In this document: positions 10,501-16,145 of the stretch, in pieces
Layout: the number at the start of each line of letters is the position of its first letter
Numbering within the stretch: position 1 is the stretch's first letter
Source of the DNA: Fidelibacterota bacterium
Lineage (GTDB): Bacteria > Fidelibacterota > Fidelibacteria > Fidelibacterales > Fidelibacteraceae
DNA length: 23,954 bases
Direction: 5' to 3'
Assembly (NCBI GenBank): GCA_029931905.1
Contig: JAOZRH010000012.1
Location: 1-23,954, forward strand
The notes under the pieces: generated by a model
Databases searched by the model: none
What the model was told of the DNA's origin: nothing
What the model saw: the letters and a program-made list of their open reading frames with translations, nothing else
Made by a program: the position numbers and the translations under genes

Positions 10501-10819
10501 AGAAAAAATTAATGTTTACCCTAATCCTTTTTATGCTCATAATCCATTAGCTACTGAACAAAATGATGAATATGTAACATTTACGCATTTACCTGCACAT
10601 GCAAAAATAAGCATTTATACCCTCACTGGAGTATTGATTACAAAAATTATTCACGATGATCCGACGAGCCAATTTAAAAAATGGGATTTAACAAATGGAC
10701 AAAACATGCTTGTAGCAAGTGGATTATATATCGCATTTATTGAATTACCAGATTTGAAGATGACTAAAACATTGAAATTTTTCATAATTCAGAGAGAATT
10801 AAATATAAAATCTCCATAA
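7514..10819 (+). CDS. Large secreted protein with FN3-like region and T9SS type A sorting domain (paralogue 2)
   Basis: A 1101-residue paralogue of the protein at 189, with the same order of parts. Residues 1-26 are a signal peptide (cut near YLFA). The N-terminal block TTQVTRTMSNISNWGYWI and the CGC motif (C299, C301) are conserved. The FN3-like region at about 500-650 is clearly more diverged. A very conserved block follows, and the last hundred residues begin N1000-V-Y-P-N-P-F and end TKTLKFFIIQRE, a T9SS type A-like sorting domain. The role is unknown; secretion to the surface follows from the two terminal signals. The ribosome site is weak (GATGAG at 7502-7507), unlike paralogue 1. It sits 45 bases after the TonB-dependent receptor, suggesting a shared transcript and a possible physical partnership. 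No convincing terminator follows it; only an all-A:T inverted repeat lies near 10825-10845. Confidence 0.85.
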   Translation: MNKIKLILNLLLKFVTIFVVSNYLFAKNDNINNLNQDNYVSTTQVTRTMSNISNWGYWINYDGKSGNAPNSSSGGIYPRGTAGVIYQDGFVWGGKIDTTGDGIGDDVRVGGQTYNIGTQPGWINDDGSPADITDSRVKVYRIRSDWIDLYSNDVRQDAMELNELSSLNDVTWNMIDDIIDQYREDWNEWPVDLGAPWVDMNNNGVYDSYIDIAGIAGADQVIWLVVNDLDSIRTLGLYGSLPIGLELQITIWAYEDYSRLGQAIFKRYKLINKSNNFIEDMYVSQWSDPDLGDYGDDFCGCDTVLSIGYAYNGNEIDSKYNAFGLVPAAVGYDFLQGPIVESFGDTAIFDLKKKVDYKNLGMTSFAWFSAVSDIGDPVLGYYQGTKQWYNMLRGYKPFDDLDNPSPWTEGNYTDGTPTKFPLSGDPVTGTGFIDGKDDYFKPGDRRIALNSGPFNMAPGDTQEVVIALVGGLGGNRLMSVNTLKETDVYVQKIYDNLFASHPQAPDKPLVEATSFENKILLEWGFDSTRTTLIENSNYGGYKFEGYNIYQLPSEKSNLDEATRIATYDIINNVTLISSIKEVYLGYSLPEFEYQYGTDSGIKRFLHLERNQLKYEYFEKGRTYYFAVTAYNYNDEFQEKFYESQFDVISVTVQDPLPGNSVPYSPMDTIGYSHTQGSGEGEVLIKVINPTKTTGHDYEIFFTHNIDSTKILWNVNDVTADSIVVSDQKQISDNDDQPIFDGLQVKVLGPNPGCKSVVELDANDVVVDEGVTSFADVNIAGPSLGSTGYLLSNIAGLVNQPPYEKDWDRFGYWGTDDIVIDFGQTSLTWDYSTETVHFDSLDDSPYYAPFAVYRIIADGNTYRLFAGFLDSDGDGTWNNNGSDWSGPIYGAPSYEPIYCWQGYDASGNDINYNPANDAQYVIDNKLETSANTTWGDATGDFKYPYITAMLFTEYLGGPPIGNKISFITNKTITTKDKYTFSTIAPKINDIELAKIAAEKINVYPNPFYAHNPLATEQNDEYVTFTHLPAHAKISIYTLTGVLITKIIHDDPTSQFKKWDLTNGQNMLVASGLYIAFIELPDLKMTKTLKFFIIQRELNIKSP
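9755..10399 (+). repeat. Copy 2 of a 645-bp near-identical coding block (partner 2430-3074)
   Basis: Direct repeat partner of 2430-3074, with 60 and 63 identical bases at its two ends (9755-9814 and 10337-10399) and about 90% identity by eye in the part I aligned. A further 29-base identical run links 7637-7665 to 303-331 near the two gene starts. The same-orientation copies flank the PorV-like and TonB receptor genes. Confidence 0.85.
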
Positions 10820-10843
10820 TTTTTAAATAAAACCATTTTTTAT

Positions 10844-10872
10844 TTGACAATAAGTTGATAATTAGTTATCAT
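10844..10872 (+). promoter_or_regulatory. Candidate promoter of the ilv-leu operon
   Basis: TTGACA at 10844-10849 is a perfect sigma-70 -35 box, followed after exactly 17 bases by TATCAT at 10867-10872, a 5/6 match to the -10 box. It also partly resembles the Bacteroidetes-type pattern, with TTTG at 10843 and TA-NNN-TTTG at 10867-10875, one base longer than that consensus. A start about 7 bases past the -10 box would fall near 10879, leaving under ten bases ahead of the leader ATG and cutting into its ribosome site. Either the leader is nearly leaderless or the real promoter lies further upstream. Confidence 0.45.
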
Positions 10873-10887
10873 TTGGCAGGTGAAAAA

Positions 10888-10953
10888 ATGAAGAGAATTA
10901 ATTTGAACATATTAAATATTATTATATGGTTATTACCAAAGTTATTAGGGTAA
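10888..10953 (+). CDS. Ile/Leu-rich leader peptide of the ilv-leu operon attenuator
   Basis: A 21-codon ORF, too short for usual gene calling, running from ATG 10888 to TAA 10951-10953. The peptide begins MKRINLNILN, continues III-W-LL-P-K-LL and ends in Gly. Five codons are Ile (4, 8, 11, 12, 13) and six are Leu (6, 9, 15, 16, 19, 20); there is no Val. AGGTG at 10878-10882 is a good ribosome site five bases before the ATG. The density of regulatory codons, placed as runs just before an alternative hairpin pair and upstream of ilvD, is the classical design of a ribosome-mediated attenuator. Ribosomes slowed at codons 11-16 for lack of Ile-tRNA or Leu-tRNA would leave 10947-10956 free to form the antiterminator. 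The peptide itself probably has no other function. Homologues were not searched. Confidence 0.82.
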   Translation: MKRINLNILNIIIWLLPKLLG

Positions 10954-10987
10954 AATATTTAATATTATAATTATAAATTTTAACCCT
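10947..10987 (+). promoter_or_regulatory. Antiterminator hairpin of the ilv-leu attenuator
   Basis: AGGGTAAAAT (10947-10956), which includes the last Gly codon and the stop of the leader peptide, pairs with ATTTTAACCCT (10977-10987) to give ten base pairs with one bulged A (10982). The downstream arm takes up six of the nine bases of the terminator's 5' arm (10982-10987), so the two hairpins cannot coexist. A ribosome that reaches the stop codon covers the upstream arm and favours termination; one stalled at codons 11-16 leaves it free. Confidence 0.75.
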
Positions 10988-11012
10988 TTCTAAAGAAGAA
11001 AGGGTTTTTTTT
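10982..11012 (+). terminator. Attenuator terminator upstream of ilvD
   Basis: AACCCTTTC (10982-10990) pairs perfectly with GAAAGGGTT (10998-11006), with a 7-nt loop (5-nt if the T-A pair at 10991/10997 forms), and runs into eight Ts at 11005-11012. It sits between the leader peptide stop and the ilvD ribosome site (GGAGG, 11026-11030), so in the terminated state the whole ilv-leu operon would be off. Confidence 0.9.
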
Positions 11013-11040
11013 AAATAGCACATTTGGAGGATATTAATAA

Positions 11041-12705
11041 ATGAATAGTGATAAAATTAAAAAAGGATTGGAGAGAGCACCGCATCGTTCTTTGCTTAGA
11101 GCTTGCGGAGTTAAAAAGAAAGATGATAATCGTCCATTTATTGGAATAGCAAATTCTTATAATGACATTATTCCCGGACATGTTGGTTTAAATAAAGTTG
11201 GTGAAATAATTAAAAAAGCTGTCTATGATGCTGGTGGAATGCCATTTATTTTTAATACAATTGGTATTTGTGATGGAATAGCAATGGGACATAATGGAAT
11301 GAGATACAGTTTGCCCAGTCGTGAAAATATTGCAGATGGAATTGAAACGGTTGTTAGAGCGAATAATTTTGATGGATTAATATGTATTCCAAATTGTGAT
11401 AAAATTATTCCCGGAATGCTTATGGGATCAATTAGAGTGAATATTCCAACAGTATTTATCTCTGGTGGTCCAATGAAAGCTGGAAAGACAAAAGATAATA
11501 AAGTTATAGATCTTGTTTCGGTTTTTGAAGGTGTTGGTTCCGTAAAAGAAGGCACAATGTCAGAGAGCGAATTGGAAGAAATTGAAAATAATGCTTGTCC
11601 GGGTTGGGGAAGTTGTTCTGGAATGTTTACGGCAAATTCTATGAATTGCTTAACAGAAGCAATTGGAATTGCCCTACCTGGAAATGGGACAATTTTGGCA
11701 GAAGATACAAAAAAACGAGAAAAATTATATAAGGAAGCTGGGAAAAAAATAATCGAAGTTATAAAATCAGATTTAAAACCAAGAGATGTTATTACACAAA
11801 AATCAATTGATAATGCTATTACTTTGGATATGGCAATGGGTGGTTCTACAAATACTATTTTACATACACTTGCAATTGCAAATGAAGGCGAAATTGAATA
11901 CGATTTAAAACGAATGGACGATATTTCTAAAAAAACACCGAATATTTGTAAAGTTTCACCATCATCAGATTTACATATAGAAGATGTTGATCGTGCTGGT
12001 GGAATTAGTGCAATTCTAAATGAGATTGCTAAACTTGGAATCTTGAACTTAAATACTCCAACTATTACGGGAAAAACACTTGGTGAAAATATTCAGAATT
12101 CCGAAATAAAAGATTTTGATGTAATTCATAATCTTGATAATGTTTATAGCAAAACTGGTGGATTAGCCGTTTTATTTGGAAATCTTGCTGAAGAAGGATC
12201 GGTTGTGAAATATGCTGGTGTTTCTAAAAATATGCGAGTTTTTGAAGGACCCGCTGTAATATTTGATAGTCAAGAAGATGCTTGTGATGGAATTCTTGCA
12301 GGAAAAGTAAAAGCGGGCGATGTTGTTGTAATTCGTTATGAAGGGCCAAAAGGTGGACCGGGAATGCAAGAAATGTTGTCGCCAACTTCATATATTATGG
12401 GAAGAGGGCTTGGTGAAAGTGTTGCATTAATTACTGATGGAAGATTTTCTGGTGGAACTCACGGAGCTTGTATTGGACATATTGCTCCGGAGGCAATTAC
12501 AGGAGGACTTATTGGATTATTAAAAGATGGTGATTCCATTTATATTAATATTCCAGAAGGTATTTTAGAAGCCAAACTATCCATTGAAGAAATAGAAAAA
12601 AGACGAAAAGAATGGAAAATGCCAGAACCAAGAATTAATTATGGAATGTTAGGAAGATATGCAAAAATGGTTCAATCGGCAAGTAAAGGGGCAGTGTTGA
12701 ATTAA
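11041..12705 (+). CDS. ilvD: Dihydroxy-acid dehydratase
   Basis: Cytoplasmic iron-sulfur enzyme that dehydrates 2,3-dihydroxyisovalerate and 2,3-dihydroxy-3-methylvalerate to the keto acids leading to valine/leucine and isoleucine. At 554 residues it has normal length for the shorter form. Visible motifs are NSYNDIIPGH (39-47), CDK at 119-121, GSCSGMFTANSMNC (C192 as cluster ligand), GGSTNT, YEGPKGGPGM and DGRFSGG with S470, the serine equivalent to the catalytic base. C119 and C192 are cluster ligands by homology. The third position used in some homologues is Ser here (S39), so the cluster type cannot be settled by eye. GGAGG at 11026-11030 precedes the ATG by ten bases. It is the first gene of the operon, directly downstream of the attenuator, and followed by a 106-base gap before ilvB. 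Confidence 0.97.
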   Translation: MNSDKIKKGLERAPHRSLLRACGVKKKDDNRPFIGIANSYNDIIPGHVGLNKVGEIIKKAVYDAGGMPFIFNTIGICDGIAMGHNGMRYSLPSRENIADGIETVVRANNFDGLICIPNCDKIIPGMLMGSIRVNIPTVFISGGPMKAGKTKDNKVIDLVSVFEGVGSVKEGTMSESELEEIENNACPGWGSCSGMFTANSMNCLTEAIGIALPGNGTILAEDTKKREKLYKEAGKKIIEVIKSDLKPRDVITQKSIDNAITLDMAMGGSTNTILHTLAIANEGEIEYDLKRMDDISKKTPNICKVSPSSDLHIEDVDRAGGISAILNEIAKLGILNLNTPTITGKTLGENIQNSEIKDFDVIHNLDNVYSKTGGLAVLFGNLAEEGSVVKYAGVSKNMRVFEGPAVIFDSQEDACDGILAGKVKAGDVVVIRYEGPKGGPGMQEMLSPTSYIMGRGLGESVALITDGRFSGGTHGACIGHIAPEAITGGLIGLLKDGDSIYINIPEGILEAKLSIEEIEKRRKEWKMPEPRINYGMLGRYAKMVQSASKGAVLN

Positions 12706-12717
12706 TTACGAATTACG
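12704..12717 (+). repeat. Short tandem repeat AATTACG x2 after ilvD
   Basis: Two perfect copies of AATTACG (12704-12710, 12711-12717) overlap the ilvD stop codon. The rest of the 106-base ilvD-ilvB gap is AT-rich with no terminator or recognisable site other than a mini-ORF at the ilvB start. Confidence 0.45.
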
Positions 12718-12811
12718 AGTTGAAAACCAACGAAGTCAATAGAAAATTAATTTAAAGAACAATAAATAGAAATGTACGAAATAAAACTAAAAAAGGACAA
12801 ATGGTAAATTT

Positions 12812-14548
12812 ATGAAAGGGTCAAAAATACTATTAGAATCATTATTGAAAGAAAATGTTGATACAATATTTGGTTATCCGGGTGGTTCGGTGATACCAAT
12901 ATTTGATGAATTTTATAACACTAACAAAATTAAATTTTTACTAACGAGACATGAACAAGGAGCTGCACATGCCGCTGATGGATATGCAAGAGTTACTCAA
13001 AAAGTTGGGGTTTGCATTGTAACTTCTGGACCGGGTGCAACAAATACAATTACGGGAATTGCAAATGCAAAATTAGATTCTATTCCAATAGTTGTAATTT
13101 CTGGTCAAGTTCCATCAGGAAATCTTGGAACTGATGCTTTTCAAGAAACAGATATGGTTGGATTAACTCGTTCAATTTCAAAACATAATTATTTAATAAA
13201 AGAAGTTGAAAATATTCCAAAGATTATTAAAGAAGCGTTTTATATTGCCAAAAATGGTCGTCCAGGACCTGTAACTGTAGATATTCCGGTTGACTTAATG
13301 ATGCAAGAGGTAAAAAATGTTAAATATCCAACAAAAGTAGAATTGCCAGGATTCAAACCAAATATTAAAGGCAATCCAAAACAGGTTGATAAATTAGTAA
13401 ATGCAATAAGTGAAGCGAAAAAACCATTACTTTATATCGGTGGTGGTGTGATAATTTCAAAAGCAGAAAAGGAACTTGTAGAATTAATTAAAAAAACAAA
13501 TATTCCAACAGTTTCAACAATGATGGGTTTGGGAAGTTTGCCTTATGATAGTGAAAATTATCTTGGAATGCCGGGAATGCATGGTGTTGTTTCAGCAAAT
13601 TATGCGATTGCGGAATGTGACTTACTAATTGCAGTTGGTGTAAGATTTGATGATAGAATTACGGGACCAAGAGATACATTTGCAAAAAATTCTGTTGTAG
13701 CACATATTGATATTGATCCAGCAGAAATCGGAAAAAATATTTTCGCTGATATTCCAATTGTTGGAGATGCAAAAAGTGTTTTAAAAGAGTTAAACGAAAA
13801 AGTAAAAAATAGAAAGAAAGATGATTGGAACAAGAAAACTGAAAAATGGAAAAACGAAAATCCATTAAAGTATGATCAAAAAAATAGTAAGAAAATTTTA
13901 CCACAATTCGTTATTAATAAGGTAAATGAATTTGTAACCGACGATACAATTATTGCTACAGATGTTGGTCAGCATCAAATGTGGTCAGCACAATTTTATC
14001 ATCATCAAAAACCAAATAGATATTTAACTTCTGGTGGATTAGGAACTATGGGATATGGTTTGCCAGCCGCGATGGGAGCTTCTTTTGGATTTCCAAAAAA
14101 ACAGGTAATTCTGTTTTCTGGAGATGGAAGTATTCAGATGAATATTCAAGAATTAGCAACTCTTGCATTGAATAATATTAATGTAAAAATAATAATTTTA
14201 AATAATTCATTTTTGGGAATGGTGCGACAATGGCAAGATTTATTTTGGAATAAGAATTATTCTGCTACTTGTTTGAGAAGAAATTCAGAATGTAAAGCAC
14301 AGTGTAAAGGACCGGAAAATGATGACGATTGTCCGAATTTATATATTCCTGATTTTGTAAAAGTTGCAGAAGCGAATGGAGTAAAAGGGCTTAGAACGGA
14401 TAAAGTGGAAGAAGTTGAAAAAATTCTGAAAGAAGGATTGGAATACGATGGACCTGTGTTAATGGAATTTTTGGTGGAAAAAGAAGAAAATGTTTATCCA
14501 ATGGTGCCAGCAGGGAAAATGAATAATCAAATATTGCTTGGAGATTAA
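12812..14548 (+). CDS. ilvB: Acetolactate synthase large (catalytic) subunit
   Basis: ThDP-dependent enzyme that condenses two pyruvates to acetolactate, or pyruvate with 2-ketobutyrate to acetohydroxybutyrate, the first common step to valine, leucine and isoleucine. Length is 578 residues. GYPGGSVIPIFDEF opens the N-terminal PYR domain, and the ThDP-activating Glu is E48 in RHEQGAAHAADGYAR. A central FAD-type domain follows (GGGV at about 210). The PP domain has the ThDP/Mg motif G437-D-G-S to N464-N465. An unusual insert in the C-terminal part carries four cysteines, C487, C494, C498 and C507, just before YIPDFVKVAEANG. The ribosome site AAAAGGA (12791-12797) is 14 bases from this ATG but close to another ATG at 12801, whose short frame ends over the ilvB start. 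ilvN follows after two bases. Confidence 0.97.
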   Translation: MKGSKILLESLLKENVDTIFGYPGGSVIPIFDEFYNTNKIKFLLTRHEQGAAHAADGYARVTQKVGVCIVTSGPGATNTITGIANAKLDSIPIVVISGQVPSGNLGTDAFQETDMVGLTRSISKHNYLIKEVENIPKIIKEAFYIAKNGRPGPVTVDIPVDLMMQEVKNVKYPTKVELPGFKPNIKGNPKQVDKLVNAISEAKKPLLYIGGGVIISKAEKELVELIKKTNIPTVSTMMGLGSLPYDSENYLGMPGMHGVVSANYAIAECDLLIAVGVRFDDRITGPRDTFAKNSVVAHIDIDPAEIGKNIFADIPIVGDAKSVLKELNEKVKNRKKDDWNKKTEKWKNENPLKYDQKNSKKILPQFVINKVNEFVTDDTIIATDVGQHQMWSAQFYHHQKPNRYLTSGGLGTMGYGLPAAMGASFGFPKKQVILFSGDGSIQMNIQELATLALNNINVKIIILNNSFLGMVRQWQDLFWNKNYSATCLRRNSECKAQCKGPENDDDCPNLYIPDFVKVAEANGVKGLRTDKVEEVEKILKEGLEYDGPVLMEFLVEKEENVYPMVPAGKMNNQILLGD

Positions 14549-14550
14549 TT

Positions 14551-15048
14551 ATGAAAGAAAAACATACAATAATATTAACTGTAATGAACAGAGTTGGAAT
14601 TCTTGCAAGAATTTCTGGACTGTTAGCTCAAAGAGGTTTTAATATTGAAAGTGTTATTGGAGCTTTGACGGAAGATCCAGATGTCTATAAAATCACTTTG
14701 GTTTTGTATGAATCTGAAAGAGCAATTGAACAGGTTACAAAACAACTTAATAAGTTAATTGATACTATAAAAGTGATAGATATTTCACATAAGAATAATT
14801 ATATTATCAGAGAATATATTATCATCAAAGTGAAAGTAAACCAAAATACAAGATCAGATGTTATAGAGTTGATTGATGTATTTAAAGCAAAACCATTGGA
14901 TATTTCTCAAACACATATCATTACAGAATTATCTGGAAATGTTAGAAAAGTTGACAGGTTTATCGATTTGATGAAGCCATATGGTGTAAGCAATTATGTT
15001 CGTAGTGGTGAATTTGCTATGACAGAATTTAATAATGAAAATAAATAA
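14551..15048 (+). CDS. ilvN: Acetolactate synthase small (regulatory) subunit
   Basis: The 165-residue regulatory partner of IlvB, which in known systems binds valine (sometimes leucine or isoleucine), imposes feedback inhibition and raises the activity of the large subunit. An ACT domain fills about residues 4-75, with NRVGILARISGLLAQRGFNIES as the effector-binding segment (residues 13 on), and the C-terminal small-subunit domain covers about 80-160. Length and arrangement match the common bacterial IlvN/IlvH form. It starts two bases after the ilvB stop codon, so translation is probably coupled, as expected for subunits needed in fixed ratio. Nothing looks truncated. I use ilvN rather than ilvH by convention only; sequence alone does not decide valine sensitivity. 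Confidence 0.95.
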   Translation: MKEKHTIILTVMNRVGILARISGLLAQRGFNIESVIGALTEDPDVYKITLVLYESERAIEQVTKQLNKLIDTIKVIDISHKNNYIIREYIIIKVKVNQNTRSDVIELIDVFKAKPLDISQTHIITELSGNVRKVDRFIDLMKPYGVSNYVRSGEFAMTEFNNENK

Positions 15049-15072
15049 ATAATTTTTTAAAGGAGAATTATT

Positions 15073-16065
15073 ATGAGTATTAAAATGTATTATGACAAAG
15101 ATTCTAAACCAGAATTGTTAAAAAAGAAAACTATCGCAATAATCGGATATGGAAGTCAAGGTCATGCACAAGCACAAAATTTAAGAGATAGTGGGTATAA
15201 TGTAATCGTTTCTGATTTAGCGGGAAGTGAAAATTATAAACTTGCTGAAAAACACGGATTTAAACCAATGTCAGCTGGTGAAGCAAGTAAAAAGGCTGAT
15301 ATTATTCAAATTTTACTTCCTGATGAAGCTCAGAAAAAAGTTTATTATAGTGCGATTGAAGAAAATTTAACAAAAGGAAAAGCACTTGTATTTTCACATG
15401 GATTCAATATTCATTTTAGACAAATTACACCACCAAAGGATGTAGATGTTTATATGGTTGCTCCAAAAGGTCCAGGACATTTAGTTAGAAGACAATATGA
15501 AATTGAAGCAGGTGTTCCAGCATTATTTGCAATTTATCAAGATGCGAGTGGAGATGCAAAAGATTTAGCTCTTGCACATGCTTGTGGAATTGGTGCAGGA
15601 CGAGCAGGAATAATTGAAACGACTTTTAAAGAAGAAACTGAAACTGATTTATTTGGTGAACAAGCTGTGCTTTGTGGTGGTGTGACAGAATTGATGAGAG
15701 CAGGGTTTGATACATTAGTTGAAGCGGGTTATCAACCAGAAATTGCATATTTTGAATGTATGCACGAGATGAAATTAATCGTTGATTTGATTAACGAAGG
15801 TGGAATTGCAAATATGAGAAATTCAATTTCTGATACTGCAGAATTTGGTGATCTTACTCGTGGAAGAAGAATTATTACAAATGACACAAGAAAAGAAATG
15901 AAAAATATTTTAACAGAAATTCAAACTGGACAATTTGCAAAAGAATGGATAAATGAAAATCAATCAGGAAGACCAGAATATTCACTTCGTAAAGAAATTG
16001 ATAAAAATCATTTAGTTGAAAAAGTTGGTGCAAAACTTCGTGGAATGATGACTTGGTTGAAATAA
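15073..16065 (+). CDS. ilvC: Ketol-acid reductoisomerase (class I), possibly NADH-using
   Basis: Carries out the Mg-dependent alkyl shift and reduction that turns acetolactate or acetohydroxybutyrate into the dihydroxy acids used by IlvD. At 330 residues it is the short class I form. The Rossmann motif is G25-Y-G-S-Q-G30. H109 lies in FSHGFNIHF, metal ligands by homology are D192 and E196 (TDLFGEQ), and E228/E232 lie in YFECMHE. The loop after the second beta strand, which chooses the cofactor, reads S47-D-L-A-G-S-E-N-Y55. NADPH enzymes normally have an Arg-containing LRxGSxS version here, so the Asp at 48 and loss of the Arg suggest NADH use. AAAGGAGA at 15060-15067 sets the start. It lies 24 bases after ilvN in the same operon. 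Confidence 0.96.
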   Translation: MSIKMYYDKDSKPELLKKKTIAIIGYGSQGHAQAQNLRDSGYNVIVSDLAGSENYKLAEKHGFKPMSAGEASKKADIIQILLPDEAQKKVYYSAIEENLTKGKALVFSHGFNIHFRQITPPKDVDVYMVAPKGPGHLVRRQYEIEAGVPALFAIYQDASGDAKDLALAHACGIGAGRAGIIETTFKEETETDLFGEQAVLCGGVTELMRAGFDTLVEAGYQPEIAYFECMHEMKLIVDLINEGGIANMRNSISDTAEFGDLTRGRRIITNDTRKEMKNILTEIQTGQFAKEWINENQSGRPEYSLRKEIDKNHLVEKVGAKLRGMMTWLK

Positions 16066-16145
16066 TTGGGAATAAAATTGTATAAATATAGAAAGATAAT
16101 TATATTTAGGTATTTGATATTATAATAAAGGTACATATTAAAAAG

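Noticed and set aside
10825..10845. AAATAAAA...TTTTATTT inverted repeat after the second cargo gene as a terminator.
   Set aside because: The stem is entirely A:T and overlaps the candidate promoter; it is too weak to call.
16078..16125. A TTG-started 15-codon ORF in the ilvC-cimA gap with an Ile-rich run (KIII and LIL), resembling a second leader peptide.
   Set aside because: No terminator or alternative hairpin follows it, the start is TTG with only GGGA upstream, and Ile/Leu codons are expected by chance in such AT-rich DNA.
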